DNA of 64,000 nt from contig JACRMN010000017.1 in NCBI GenBank assembly GCA_016214955.1, positions 1 to 64,000 on the forward strand, written 5' to 3'. The stretch comes from Deltaproteobacteria bacterium (GTDB taxonomy: Bacteria > Myxococcota > Myxococcia > Myxococcales > Anaeromyxobacteraceae). Below the pieces are notes generated by a model. That model ran no database searches. It was not told where the DNA came from and saw nothing but the letters and a program-made list of their open reading frames with translations. Positions within the stretch are counted from its first letter, which is position 1; the number at the start of each line of letters is the position of its first letter. The translations under genes were made by a program, and so were the position numbers. Positions 32,264 through 42,300 of the stretch are shown here, one piece after another.

Positions 32264-34142
32264 GCCCGGGGAGCCAGAGCCCGATCTCCGGGAAGAGGTA
32301 GAGCAGGGCCAGCGCCAGCACCTGGATGGCCATGAAGGGCATCATGCCGGCGAAGATCTGGTTGAGGGTCACGTGTGGCGGCGCCACGCCCTTCAGGTAG
32401 AAGGCGGCCATGGCGACCGGCGGCGAGAGGAAGGCGGTCTGGAGGTTGAGGGCCACCAGGAGCCCGAAGAAGAGCGGGTCGATGTGGAAGTGGCCAAGCA
32501 GCGGCAGGAAGATGGGCATGAAGATGACGATGATCTCGGTCCACTCCAGCGGCCAGCCCAGGATGAAGATGATGAACTGGGCCAGCAGCATGAACTGGGT
32601 GGGGGTCATGTTGAGCGAGAGCACCCACTTCTCGATGATCTCCTGGCCGCCCAGCAACGCGAAGGCCGCCGAGAAGATGCTCGAGCCCACGAAGAGCCAG
32701 CACACCATGGCCGTGGTCTTGGCGGTGAGGTAGACCGACTCCTTCACCACGTCGAAGGTGAGGCGCCGATAGGCAGCGGCGAGCAGCATGCCACCGCCGG
32801 CGCCCATGGCCGCCGCCTCGGTGGGCGTGGCCCAGCCGAAGATGATGCTCCCCAGCACCGCCAGGATCAGGATCGCCAGCGGGAAGAACGAGCCCAGCAT
32901 CATCTTGAAGACCTCGAGCCGCTCGAAGGTCTGGTAGGCGTAGAGGATCACCAGCAGCAGCACGAAGATGGCGAGCACGATCCAGAAGGCCAGCGGCGCG
33001 GGCACCCGACCTCCCTCGGACACCACCGGCGCCGCCGCCGCCTCGCGCGGCCGCGAGCGGTCGACCGAGTACCGGGACTTGGCCTCCTCCTTCTTGGCCT
33101 CGGGCGGCACCTCCACCCCGGACTCCTCGTCGGTGGAGGGCCCGTCGTCGAACGAGCCCATCTCCTGCAGGCCGCTGGTGTCCACGACCTCATGGGCTGT
33201 CACGGCGTTGTAGACGATGCCCGCTCCTGCCAGCAGGGCAAGGACCGGGAGCAGCGCGATGAAGAGCTGCTTCCTGGCGGCCCCTGCCGGAACGCCGGCC
33301 TGCCGGCCGGAGACGGCGCCGAGGAGGGCGGGCAGCGTCCGGCGCGGCTGCCCGCCGCTGAGCTGGCGCGCCAGCGGAGAGAGCTCGATGTGCCGCTCCG
33401 ACGCGGCCGGCAGCGGGGCCCACTCCGGCTTCAGCTTGGCGACGACCACCACGTACCCCATGTAGAGGCCGGCCAGCATGATCCCGGGGAAGAAGGCGCC
33501 GGCGTAGAGCTGGACCACCGACACCGAGGCGGTGGCGCCGTAGAGGATGAGGAGCACCGAGGGCGGGATGAGGATTCCGAGCGTGCCGCCGGCGGTGATG
33601 ACCCCGGCCGACAGCTTGACGTTGTAGCCGGCCTTCAGCATCGCCGGCAGTGCCAGGAGGCCCATCAGCGTCACCACCGCGCCGATGATGCCGGTGGCGG
33701 TGGCGAAGACGGCGCAGGTGGCCAGCGTGGCCACCGCCAGGGAGCCCGGGATCCTCCCGATGGCGAGGTGCAGGCTCTTGAAGAGCCGCTCGATGAGGTT
33801 GGCCCGCTCGACGAGGTAGCCCATGAAGACGAAGAGCGGCACCGCGATGAGCACGTCGTTGGTCATGACCGCGTAGGCCCGCTGGACCATGAGGTCGAGC
33901 GTCTGGCGAACCGCCAGGTCCGGGTTCGACGAGCGATAGGCAACGAAGGTGAAGAGCACCCCCATGCCCATGAGCGTGAAGGCGGTGGGGAAGCCGAGCA
34001 TGATGGCCACCACCACTAGGGCCAGCATGAGGAGGCCGTAGTGGCCCTGGCTCATGTGCGACAGCGGCATGAACCACAGGGTGGGAATGACGATCAGGGC
34101 CATGAGGGTGAAGCCGAACCACAGCTCTTTCCGGAGCTTCAC
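32250..34142 (-). CDS. TRAP transporter large permease, DctM type, with a central insertion
   Basis: 630 residues, about 200 longer than typical DctM proteins. The N-terminal half (GFPTAFTLMGMGVLF, FVFMGYLVERANLIERLF, GTLGILIPPSVLLILYG) and the C-terminal half (GWATPTEAAAMGAGG, WTEIIVIFMPIFLPLL, LNLQTAFLSPPVAMAAFYLKG) are normal. Between them (about 235-430) sits an insertion with two extra membrane helices (LFIALLPVLALLAGAGIVYN and FWIVLAIFVLLLVILYAY) and an acidic/basic hydrophilic loop. The GTG start overlaps the small-subunit stop in GTGA (34139-34142). Acts with the small permease and binding protein in Na+-driven uptake. Confidence 0.9.
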   Translation of the reverse strand: MKLRKELWFGFTLMALIVIPTLWFMPLSHMSQGHYGLLMLALVVVAIMLGFPTAFTLMGMGVLFTFVAYRSSNPDLAVRQTLDLMVQRAYAVMTNDVLIAVPLFVFMGYLVERANLIERLFKSLHLAIGRIPGSLAVATLATCAVFATATGIIGAVVTLMGLLALPAMLKAGYNVKLSAGVITAGGTLGILIPPSVLLILYGATASVSVVQLYAGAFFPGIMLAGLYMGYVVVVAKLKPEWAPLPAASERHIELSPLARQLSGGQPRRTLPALLGAVSGRQAGVPAGAARKQLFIALLPVLALLAGAGIVYNAVTAHEVVDTSGLQEMGSFDDGPSTDEESGVEVPPEAKKEEAKSRYSVDRSRPREAAAAPVVSEGGRVPAPLAFWIVLAIFVLLLVILYAYQTFERLEVFKMMLGSFFPLAILILAVLGSIIFGWATPTEAAAMGAGGGMLLAAAYRRLTFDVVKESVYLTAKTTAMVCWLFVGSSIFSAAFALLGGQEIIEKWVLSLNMTPTQFMLLAQFIIFILGWPLEWTEIIVIFMPIFLPLLGHFHIDPLFFGLLVALNLQTAFLSPPVAMAAFYLKGVAPPHVTLNQIFAGMMPFMAIQVLALALLYLFPEIGLWLPGLVYK

Positions 34143-34789
34143 GGCTTCACCTCCTTCGCCGGGTCGACCGTCTCGCCTTCCTTCTTCACCACGTACTGGT
34201 CGAGCGCGGCGATGTCCTCGTCCTTGACGTTCACCATGGCCTTGAGCTTGTCGACGTCCACCTCCACCACGTCCTCCTTGCGCGAGGGCCACTCGCCGCT
34301 CCTGAGGCAGATGACGCAGCGGGCGATCTCTGCGACCCCCTGGACGAGCAGCAGCGCGCCGGCGAAGGGGATGAAGGTCTTGAAGGGGTAGATGAACGGC
34401 CCCTCGGCCATGATCCCCGAGCGCTCGCGGATGGCCCAGGACTCGCCGGCGTAGATGTAGCCGGCGTAAGCCAGCGCCACCGCTCCCGGGAGGAAGAAGA
34501 AGATGTACAGCGTGAGGTCGAGGCCGGCCTGGACCCGCGGCGAGAAGAAGCCGTAGAGCACGTCGCCGCGGACGTGCCCGGCCTTGGAGAGCGTGTAGGC
34601 GCCGGCCATCATGAACATGATCCCGTACATCTGGATCTGGGCGTCGAAGCTCCAGGCGTGCGGGGCATCGAAGAAGCGCCGCGACATGATCTCCCAGACC
34701 ATGAGCGCGGTGAGCCCGACGATGAGCCACGAGAAGAGCTGGCCAATCCGGGTGCTGATCTTGTCGATGGTGAGGAGGATCTTCTGCAT
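34139..34789 (-). CDS. TRAP transporter small permease, DctQ type
   Basis: 216 residues with four membrane helices (LFSWLIVGLTALMVWEIMSRRF, IQMYGIMFMMAGAYTL, LDLTLYIFFFLPGAVALAYAG, FIPFAGALLLVQGVAEI) and the family motif R-x-DVLY-x-FFSPR after helix 2. A hydrophilic C-terminal tail of about 50 residues (DVVEVDVDKLKAMVNVKDED) is longer than usual. It follows the binding-protein gene after a 97-bp gap that holds a perfect inverted repeat. Confidence 0.9.
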   Translation of the reverse strand: MQKILLTIDKISTRIGQLFSWLIVGLTALMVWEIMSRRFFDAPHAWSFDAQIQMYGIMFMMAGAYTLSKAGHVRGDVLYGFFSPRVQAGLDLTLYIFFFLPGAVALAYAGYIYAGESWAIRERSGIMAEGPFIYPFKTFIPFAGALLLVQGVAEIARCVICLRSGEWPSRKEDVVEVDVDKLKAMVNVKDEDIAALDQYVVKKEGETVDPAKEVKP

Positions 34790-34831
34790 CGGGGGGGGCC
34801 TTCCGGGGCTGGGCGAGGCGCAGGATCAAGA

Positions 34832-34869
34832 ATCGGCCGTCCGACCGTGAAAGGGGCCGGACGGCCGAT
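34832..34869 (-). promoter_or_regulatory. Intercistronic hairpin between TRAP binding protein and permease genes
   Basis: A perfect 12-bp inverted repeat, ATCGGCCGTCCG / CGGACGGCCGAT, with a 14-nt loop lies between the stop of the binding-protein gene (34887) and the start of the small permease (34789). Such structures commonly reduce read-through or protect the 5' message, giving more binding protein than permease. Confidence 0.6.
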
Positions 34870-34886
34870 GGACGAGGTGGTGGCTG

Positions 34887-36029
34887 CTACTTCTTCCTGG
34901 GGAAGAAGTGGTTGAGCGCCATCCTCATGTCCACGTTGGTGTCGGCCTGCCAGCGGGCGGCGCGGGCGGCGAACTTCTTCTGGGAGTCGAGCACCTTCTT
35001 GAACATCGGGTCGGCTGCGGCCTTCTTGGCGATGACCTGGTCCCAGATGTCGAGCTGCTTCTTCAGGATGGCGTCCGGGGTCTTGTAGAACTTGACGCCG
35101 TTCTTGGTCTGCAGCTCCTCGTAGTCGGCCGAGTAGCGGTCGATGGCCTTCCACGACATGTCGGCGGAGGCCGCCTCCACCGCGTAGGCGATGATCGACT
35201 TCAGCTCGGCCGGGAGGGAGTCGTACTTCTTCCGGTTGAAGGTGATCTCGAACTGCTCCGAGCACTGGTGGAAGCTCTGCAGCATGCAGACCTTGGAGAC
35301 GTCGGCGAAGCCCAGCGCCTTGTCGGAGGAGGCGTTGTTGAACTCGGCGGCATCGAGCAGCCCGCGGTCCATGGCCGGCACGATCTCCCCGCCGGGCAGC
35401 GCGTTCACCGCCGCGCCCATGGCCGTGAAGATGTCGATGGAGATGCCCACGGTGCGGTACTTGAGCCCCTTCATGTCCTCGAGCTTGCCGACCGGCTTCT
35501 TGAACCAGCCGAAGGGCTGGGTGGGCATGGGGCCGTAGGGGAAGGAGACCACGTCGACGTTGATCGACTTGTAGATCTCCTCCAGCAGTTCCTTGCCTCC
35601 GCCGTACTTGTGCCAGGCCAGCAGCATGTTGGGATCCATGCCGAAGGCCGGGCCCGAGCCCCACAGCGCCAGCGCCGGGGCCTTGCCGTAGTGGTACACG
35701 AGCACGCCGTGGCCGCCGTCGAGCGTTCCCTTCGACACCGCGTCGAGCAGGTCGAAGGGCTTCACCACCGCCCCGGCCGGCAGCACCTCGATCTTGAGGC
35801 GCCCGCCGGTCATCTCGTTCACCTTCTTGGCGTAGTCGAGGGCGTACTCGTGGAAGATGTCCTTGGTGGGCCAGGTGCTCTGCCAGCGCATGCTGATGGG
35901 CGCCTGGGCCACGTGGATGGTGGGCAGCGCGGCGGCCGCCGCCACGCCGGTGCCCACGGCGGCCTTCTTCAGGAAGCTGCGCCTGGATGCATTCACCGTC
36001 GGTTCACGCGTCGTCTTCTTGCTCTTCAT
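34887..36029 (-). CDS. TRAP transporter substrate-binding protein, DctP/TakP-like
   Basis: 380 residues with a Tat signal RRSFLKKAAVGTGVAAAAALP. The mature part is DctP-like: ISMRWQSTWPTKDIFHEYALDYAKKVNEMTGGRLKIE, VLVYHYGKAPALALWGSGPAFGMDPNMLLAW and GLKYRTVGISIDIF with the conserved Arg (YR-x-VG) that binds the substrate carboxylate. The YGK-x-PA / GSGPAFG-x-D-x-NMLLAW pattern is that of the TakP group, which binds alpha-keto acids or related anions. GAGGAG lies upstream of the ATG at 36027-36029. First gene of the operon with both permeases and an oxidoreductase. Confidence 0.9.
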   Translation of the reverse strand: MKSKKTTREPTVNASRRSFLKKAAVGTGVAAAAALPTIHVAQAPISMRWQSTWPTKDIFHEYALDYAKKVNEMTGGRLKIEVLPAGAVVKPFDLLDAVSKGTLDGGHGVLVYHYGKAPALALWGSGPAFGMDPNMLLAWHKYGGGKELLEEIYKSINVDVVSFPYGPMPTQPFGWFKKPVGKLEDMKGLKYRTVGISIDIFTAMGAAVNALPGGEIVPAMDRGLLDAAEFNNASSDKALGFADVSKVCMLQSFHQCSEQFEITFNRKKYDSLPAELKSIIAYAVEAASADMSWKAIDRYSADYEELQTKNGVKFYKTPDAILKKQLDIWDQVIAKKAAADPMFKKVLDSQKKFAARAARWQADTNVDMRMALNHFFPRKK

Positions 36030-36371
36030 CGGCAGGCTCCTCGGCTGGTGGTTGGATGCCCGTCCCCTGGGCCAAGCGCGGGTTGCAGCGTCCCGGCATC
36101 CTAGATTTTCGTTTTCATCACAGGCAAGGCGACGTCGGGGGCCCTTCGGGGCGGAGGGCGGTCTGGGCGGATTTCTCCTGCGCGGGTGCGCCTCGCCCGC
36201 CCCTTCCGGGGCCGTGAGGATCTCGACGAAGCGCACGGCGCGTCCGTGACGCGCTGCGGTGATGGGTGCACCGGGCTCGATGGCGCCGGCGCGAGCGGTC
36301 TCGGGCGGTGGCCTGCCGCGCATCGAAGCGCCGGCAGTGAAACGGCGCGACGCCCGGAGTAGCATCGCCGC
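36030..36371. other. 342-bp divergent intergenic region between TRAP operon and quinone oxidoreductase
   Basis: No gene seen. It holds the likely TRAP promoter (entry at 36098-36127) and presumably the start of the rightward quinone-oxidoreductase transcript, for which no clear -10/-35 pair is visible. A short AT-rich patch at 36101-36118 stands out from the GC-rich surroundings. Confidence 0.55.
36098..36127 (-). promoter_or_regulatory. Candidate sigma-70 promoter of the TRAP operon
   Basis: On the minus strand TTGCCT and TAGGAT are separated by 18 bp, with an unusually A/T-rich spacer for this genome. Each box matches the consensus at four of six positions. The leader to the ATG at 36029 would be about 60 nt. 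Prediction only. Confidence 0.4.
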
Positions 36372-37346
36372 ATGCCCATCGCCCTCCGCTTCCACCGCAC
36401 CGGCGGCCCCGAGGTCCTGCAGGTGGAGGACCTGCCCGCCGGCGAGCCCGGCCCCGGCCAGGTCCGCGTGCGCCACACCGCCATCGGCGTGAACTACATC
36501 GACACCTACCACCGGACCGGCCTCTACCCGCTGCCGCTGCCGGCCGTGCCCGGCTCCGAGGCGGCGGGCATGGTGGAGGCGGTCGGCGCTGGCGTCACCC
36601 TGGTGGCCCCGGGCGACCGCGTCGCCTACGCCGGCGGTCCGCCGGGCAGCTACTGCCAGGTGCGGATCATGCCCACCGACAGGCTGGTGAAGCTGCCGCC
36701 GGGCGTGAGCGACAGGCAGGCGGCCGCCATGCTGCTCAAGGGCATGACGGTGCAGTACCTGGTGACCCGCACCTTCGCGGTGAAGCCCGGCGACACGGTG
36801 CTGCTCCACGCCGCGGCAGGGGGCGTGGGCCTCATCGCCTGCCAGTGGCTGAAGGCCATCGGCGCCACGGTCATCGGCACCGTGGGCACCGACGAGAAGG
36901 CGGCGCTGGCGCGCGCCCACGGCTGCGACCACACCATCGTCTACACGCGCGAGGACTTCGCGGCCCGCGTGAAGGAGCTCACCGGCGGCCGCGGCGTGCC
37001 GGTGGTCTACGACCCGGTGGGCAAGAGCACCTTCCAGGGCTCGCTCGACTGCCTGCAGCCGCGCGGCATGATGGTGAGCTTCGGCAACGCCTCCGGCGCC
37101 GTGCCGCCGGTGGACCTGCTGCAGCTCTCCTCGCGCGGCTCGCTCTTCGTCACCCGGCCCACCCTGGTCTCGTACACTTCCAGCCGGGCCGAGCTCGAGG
37201 CCACCGCCGCCGATCTCTTCGAGATGGTCTCCGCCGGCAAGGTGAAGGTCGCCGTCTCGGCGACCTACCCGCTGGCCGAGGCGGCCCAGGCCCACCGCGA
37301 CCTCGAGGCCCGCAAGACCACAGGCTCGCTGGTGCTGGTGCCCTGA
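36372..37346 (+). CDS. Zinc-independent quinone oxidoreductase (MDR family)
   Basis: 324 residues. The N-terminal GroES-like domain holds FHRTGGPEVLQVEDLP and IGVNYIDTYHRTGLYPLPLPAVPGSEAAG, typical of the QorA group, without the zinc-ligand cysteines of alcohol dehydrogenases. The Rossmann domain has LLHAAAGGVGLIACQWLKAIGATVIGTVG (AxxGGVG nucleotide loop) and ends PLAEAAQAHRDLEARKTTGSLVLVP. The predicted reaction is NADPH-dependent one-electron or two-electron quinone reduction. The single gene is followed by an unrelated CBS protein gene. Confidence 0.92.
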   Translation: MPIALRFHRTGGPEVLQVEDLPAGEPGPGQVRVRHTAIGVNYIDTYHRTGLYPLPLPAVPGSEAAGMVEAVGAGVTLVAPGDRVAYAGGPPGSYCQVRIMPTDRLVKLPPGVSDRQAAAMLLKGMTVQYLVTRTFAVKPGDTVLLHAAAGGVGLIACQWLKAIGATVIGTVGTDEKAALARAHGCDHTIVYTREDFAARVKELTGGRGVPVVYDPVGKSTFQGSLDCLQPRGMMVSFGNASGAVPPVDLLQLSSRGSLFVTRPTLVSYTSSRAELEATAADLFEMVSAGKVKVAVSATYPLAEAAQAHRDLEARKTTGSLVLVP

Positions 37347-37481
37347 CAGGCGGCCCGGCGGGAGCCCCGCCCGCCCCGCGGCGAGCGAGCACGCCCCCGG
37401 CGGAGTGCCCCCATCCGGCCGCCCCCGGGGTGCGGCGCCCGGGCCGCGCCGTCCCTACCTTTCCCTCACGGGGAGGTAGCC

Positions 37482-37901
37482 ATGGCCACCATCGAGAAGC
37501 ACGTGACCCGCGCGGTGATCGCGCTCGAGGAGAGCACCCCTTGCTCGGAGGCGGCCCGCATCATGGCCGACAAGAAGGTGGGTTCCGTGGCCGTGCGCCG
37601 CGGCGGCCGCGTGGTGGGCCTGGTCACCGAGCGCGACCTGGTGGGCCGGGTGCTGGCGCGCGGCGCCGCCTCCGCCCTGCCCATCGGCGAGGCCATGCGC
37701 ACCGACCTGCCGGTGGTGGACCACCGCACCGGCGAGCGCGAGGTGGCCGAGCTCATGAAGACCCACTTCACCCGCCACCTGCTGGTGAGCGAGCGGGGCG
37801 AGGTGCAGGGGGTCATCTCGATGCGCGACGTGATCCAGCTGATGCTCGACGAGAAGCAGTACCTCATCGATCAGCTCCAGACCTACATCGACGGCCGCTG
37901 A
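37482..37901 (+). CDS. CBS-domain protein
   Basis: A 139-residue protein formed almost entirely of two CBS motifs: SEAARIMADKKVGSVAVRRGGRVVGLVTERDLVGRVLARG and EVAELMKTHFTRHLLVSERGEVQGVISMRDVIQ. Such pairs bind adenine nucleotides and act as energy sensors for partner proteins; the partner is not obvious here. GGGGAGGTAGCC precedes the ATG, a strong start. Confidence 0.9.
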   Translation: MATIEKHVTRAVIALEESTPCSEAARIMADKKVGSVAVRRGGRVVGLVTERDLVGRVLARGAASALPIGEAMRTDLPVVDHRTGEREVAELMKTHFTRHLLVSERGEVQGVISMRDVIQLMLDEKQYLIDQLQTYIDGR

Positions 37902-37917
37902 TCGGCCCGGTCGCCGG

Positions 37918-39189
37918 TCACTTCGGGTCGAACCGGCCCGCCGCCTTGAGCAGCCGCAGGGCCGCCAGCCGGGCCTTCAGGTCCTCGGCCACGTTGGCGA
38001 TCTCGGCGGTGAGGAGCTGGTTCTGGGCGTCGGAGACCTCGAGGTAGGTCGCGGCCCCGGCCCTGTAGTTCACCTCGACGAGCCGGTGGTTCTCGCGCGC
38101 CAGCTCCACCGTCTCCTTGGCCTTCTGGCGGTTGGCGAGGGCGGCGTCGAGGTCGAGCTTGCCGCGCACCACCTCCTCGCGGGCCCGCACCTCGGCGGCG
38201 CGCAGGCTGGCCTCGGCCTCGACCCGCTTGGCCCCTGTCTCGCTGAGCTCCGCCTCGCGCAGCGTGCCGTCGAAGAGGGTCCAGGAAGCCGAGAGGCCGA
38301 TCGCCCAGGAGGCGTGCTCCTGGTTCAGGCCCTTCGGGTCCTGCCAGACGTACCGGCCGAAGGCGCCCACCGAGGGCAGGTAGCGCGCCCAGACGGCGCC
38401 GCGCGACCGCTCTGCGACGGCCACCGCCTCGCGGGCCGCCAGCACGTCGGGCCGGGCCACCGCCGAGGCCTCGAGGTCGCCGGCCATGGCGGCGGGCGGC
38501 TGCTCGGGCGGGATCTCCACGTCGAAGTCGGTGTCCCTGCGGTCGAGGAAGGTGGCGAGCGCGGTGCGGGCCGAGTCGAAGCCGGCCTGGGCCGCCTTGA
38601 GGTCGGCCTCGGCCCTGGAGCGGTCGATCTCGGCGCGGAGCAGCGCCACCTTGGGGGTGGTGCCGGCCTGGTAGCGCACCCGGGCGTCCTTCTCGTGGTC
38701 CAGCGCCACCGCCAGCTGCTTCTCGGTGATGCGCACCGCGTACCGGGCGCCCACCGAGCCGTAGTAGAGCTGGGCCACGCCGAAGAGGATCTCGCGCCGC
38801 GCCGACTCCAGGGTCCACTCGGCCTGCGCCTGGCCGTGGCCGGCCGCGGAGATGCCGAACCAGAGCGAGGGGGCGATGAGCGGCACGGTGGCCTGCACCT
38901 GACCGGTGACCACCTCCCCGGGCTGCAGGACCACGGTGAGGGCCGGGCTGAGCGGGAAGGCCAGCCGGGAGTCGTTGCGCAGGTAGGTCCCGCTCGCGGT
39001 CACCTGCGGCAGGTGATTGGACCACGCCTTCCAGCCGATGGTCCGGGCCGCGTCGAGGCGGCCCCGCATGGCCTGGAGGTCGGCGCTCCGGGCCTGGGCC
39101 TCGCGGACGGCGTCGTCGAAGGTGAGGAGCTTGGGGCCGGGCGCGGCCTGCGCCAGGAGGAGCGCGGTGACCAGAGACAGAGCGTTCAT
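37918..39189 (-). CDS. TolC-family outer-membrane efflux channel
   Basis: 423 residues with a signal peptide (MNALSLVTALLLAQAAPG) and the two repeated OEP halves: each has a long coiled-coil (SADLQAMRGRLDAARTIGW, EAELSETGAKRVEAEASLRAAEVRAREEV) and strand-forming segments. It is the last gene of the RND operon (adaptor, pump, channel) and should form the outer-membrane duct. A GC-rich 16-bp perfect palindrome (39202-39217) lies 13 bp upstream of the start, and GGGAAG serves as the ribosome site. Confidence 0.9.
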   Translation of the reverse strand: MNALSLVTALLLAQAAPGPKLLTFDDAVREAQARSADLQAMRGRLDAARTIGWKAWSNHLPQVTASGTYLRNDSRLAFPLSPALTVVLQPGEVVTGQVQATVPLIAPSLWFGISAAGHGQAQAEWTLESARREILFGVAQLYYGSVGARYAVRITEKQLAVALDHEKDARVRYQAGTTPKVALLRAEIDRSRAEADLKAAQAGFDSARTALATFLDRRDTDFDVEIPPEQPPAAMAGDLEASAVARPDVLAAREAVAVAERSRGAVWARYLPSVGAFGRYVWQDPKGLNQEHASWAIGLSASWTLFDGTLREAELSETGAKRVEAEASLRAAEVRAREEVVRGKLDLDAALANRQKAKETVELARENHRLVEVNYRAGAATYLEVSDAQNQLLTAEIANVAEDLKARLAALRLLKAAGRFDPK

Positions 39190-39201
39190 GGGCTTCCCTC
39201 A

Positions 39202-39217
39202 CCGGCCCGCGGGCCGG
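39202..39217. repeat. 16-bp perfect palindrome before the tolC-like gene
   Basis: CCGGCCCGCGGGCCGG sits in the 134-bp gap between pump and channel genes, close to the ribosome site. It may form a small mRNA hairpin that lowers expression of the channel, or it may be a chance GC palindrome. Confidence 0.35.
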
Positions 39218-39323
39218 CTCTTCTCGATGGCTTCGTGCGCGTGGTTGTGGCCCGAAGCCGGTGTGAAAGCAAGCGCCGCGTGGGGAGTGCGACTGCACGC
39301 TGGGGCCGGGTGCCGGTCACGGA

Positions 39324-42300
39324 TCAGGCCCCCTGCGCGGTGGCCGCGGTGGCCGGAACCGCCGGCTCCGGGGCCGTTTCCGGCTCGACCTCGGGCGGCA
39401 GCAGCCTGTAGAGCACCGGCGTCACCACCCGGGTGAGCACGGTGGAGGAGACCAGGCCGCCCAGGATCACCAGCGCCAGCGGCGAGTAGAGGGCCGAGCG
39501 CTCGAAGGCCAGCGGCAAGAGGCCGCCGATGGCGGTGAGGGTGGTGAGCAGGATGGGTACGAAGCGGGTCTCGCCGGCCTGCTGGATGGCCTCGTCGAGG
39601 GGCACCCCCTCGCGCCGGAGCAGGTTGGTGAAGTCGACGAGCAGGATGGAGTTCTTCACCTCGATGCCCATGAGGGCCACGAAGCCGATGGCGGCGGTGA
39701 AGCTGAGCGTGTAGCCGGAGAGGAAGAGCGCCGCCATGCCGCCCACCACGCCCAGCGGGATCACCGAGGCCACGATGAGCGTGGAGCGGAAGGTGCGGAA
39801 CTCCAGGATCAGCACCGCCAGCACGCCCAGGGCCGCCACCAGGATGGCGGTGGAGAGGCCGCCGAAGCTCTCCTGCCGGCTCTCGTACTCGCCCGCCGGC
39901 TGCAGCCGCACGCCGGCCGGCCAGGCCTCGCCGGCCAGCCGGTCGAGCACCGCCCGGGTGACGCGGTCGGTGTTGTGCCGCTCCAGCACGTGGGCGGTGA
40001 CGGTGGCGCTGCGGCTCTTGTCGTGGTGGTAGATGCGGGCCGGCGAGGGCTCGAGGGAGAGGCCGGCCACCTGGGCCAGCGGCACCGGGCCGGCGGCGCC
40101 GGCGAGCTGCACCCGCTCCAGCACCTCGAGGCCGGGGCGCGGCCCGCCGGGCAGGGCGGCGGGCGCGTCGCGCGGCAGGGTCACCCGGATGTCGTAGGGC
40201 TCGTCGGTGCCCTCCTCCCGGTACTGGCCGGCCACGATGCCGCCCACCGCCAGGCGCACCGCCCGGTCCACGTCGGGCACGACGACGCCGGCCAGCGCGG
40301 CGCGCTCGCGGTCGATCCTGACCCGCAGGTCGCTCTTCCGGTCGCGGGCCGGGTTGCGGACGTAGCGGGTGCCGGGCGTCTCCCGGAGGATGGCCTCCAC
40401 CCGCGCCGCCGCCGCCTCGATGCGGGCCGGGTCCTCCCCCAGCACCCGGATGGCGACGGGTGCGTCCACCGGCGGTCCGTTCTCCAGCTCCTTGAGCTCG
40501 ATGGTGGCGCCCGGGTAGCCGCCGAGCTCGCCGCGGATCTTCCCCAGCACCGCGTCGATGACCCCGGGCTCGCGCGAGTCGACCTCGGCCAGCACCTCGG
40601 CCAGGCTGGCCCGCTCGTTCTTCTGCGGCAGGTTGTAGTAGATGCGCGGGTTGCCCCTGCCCAGGTTGACGGTGACGTTCTTCACCTCGGGGTGGCGGGC
40701 CAGCACCCCCTCGACGAAGCGGGCCGCCCGGTCGGCCTCCCGGAGGCTGGCCCCCTCGGCCGCCTCGGCCACCACCAGGAACTGGGGCAGGCCGGCCTTG
40801 GGGAAGAGGCTGAAGCCGATGAGCGGCACCAGCGCCAGGCTCCCGGCGAAGAGGAGAGCCGCCGCCGAGAGGGTCAGCGCCGGCCGGCGGATGGCCTGGG
40901 CCAGCACGCGGCGGTAGGAGCCCTCGATGAGCCAGGTCATGGCGCGGAAGACGCGGTTGCCGTGCTCGGGCTCCGGCACCAGCAGGCGGCTCGCCAGGAA
41001 GGGGACGATGGTGAGCGAGACCAGGAGCGAGGCCAGGATGGTGAAGACCACCGCCAGGGGCATGGAGCGGATGAAGAGGCCGGGGGCGCCGGGGAGCATC
41101 ATCACCGGCAGGAAGGCGAACACCAGGGTGGCGGTGCAGCCCAGCACCGAGAGGGTGATCTGCCGGGTGGCGGCCACCGCGGCGTCGGCCGGCCGCCAGC
41201 CGCGGCGCACGAAGCGGGTGACGTTCTCCACCACCACCACCGAGTCGTCCACCAGGAGGCCCAGCGCGATGACGAAGCCCACGATGCTGAGCTGGTTCAC
41301 CGAGAAGCCGGCGAAGCGCAGCCCGGCCAGGCCGATGGCCAGCGACAGGGGGATGGAGATCATCACCACCAGGGAGGCCCGCAGCCCCAGCGGCAGCAGC
41401 GTCACCAGCACCAGCAGGATGGCGAGGGCGAAGTCGCGGGCGAAGCCGCCCAGGCGGTGGGAGACGTTGCCGGCCTGGTCGAAGGAGGTGCCCAGCGCGA
41501 CGCCCGGCGGCAGCTCCCGGCGGAAGGCGTCGAGCACCTGGCCCAGCGCCCGGCGCACCTCGAAGAGGTTCTGTCCCTCCTTCATGGTGGCGGCCACCAG
41601 CACCGCCCGCCTCCCGTCGAAGCGGGCCAGGTGCGTGGGCTCGGCGTCGGCCAGGGTCACCTCGGAGAGGTCGCCGACCCGCACCGCCCGGCCCTCCACC
41701 GTGCGCACCGCCGTCTCGGCGATCTCCCGGACCGAGCGGTAGTCGCCGCTGGTCTTCACGGCCAGCTGCCGCGCCCCGGCGTCCACCGAGCCGGCGGGGA
41801 TGCTCCGGGCGTCGGCGCCGATGGCCCCGATGACCTCCAGCGGCGAGATGGCCGCCGCCGCCATCCGGTCCACCGCCAGCGCCACCCGCACCTCCTGGCG
41901 CGGCAGCCCGCCGATCTCCACCTCGCCCACGCCGCGCACCGCCTCCAGCCGCTTCTTCAGGTCGCGCGCCAGCCGGTCGAGGGTGCGGGTGGGGGCCTCG
42001 TCGGAGGCCAGGGCCACCTGCAGCACGTTCACCTTGGCGGCGTTGAACTCCTGCACGTCGAGCCGCAGGAGCTCCGCCGGGAGCGTGGGGCGGAGCGCCG
42101 TCACCTCGCGCAGCACGTCGTCGCGCTTGCGGGCCGGATCGGTGCCGGCGGTGAACTCCACCTGGATGGCGGCCACCCCGTCCTCGATCTGGGTGCGCAG
42201 GCTCTTCACGTCGTCGAGGGCCTTGAGGCGGGTCTCGAGGGGATCGACGACCAGCCGCTCGACGTCGGTGGGCGCGGCGCCGGGGAGCACCGCCACCACC

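Noticed and set aside
36844-38047. A 400-codon frame over the quinone oxidoreductase and CBS genes
   Set aside because: It is a shifted frame of two well-supported genes and lacks domain signatures.
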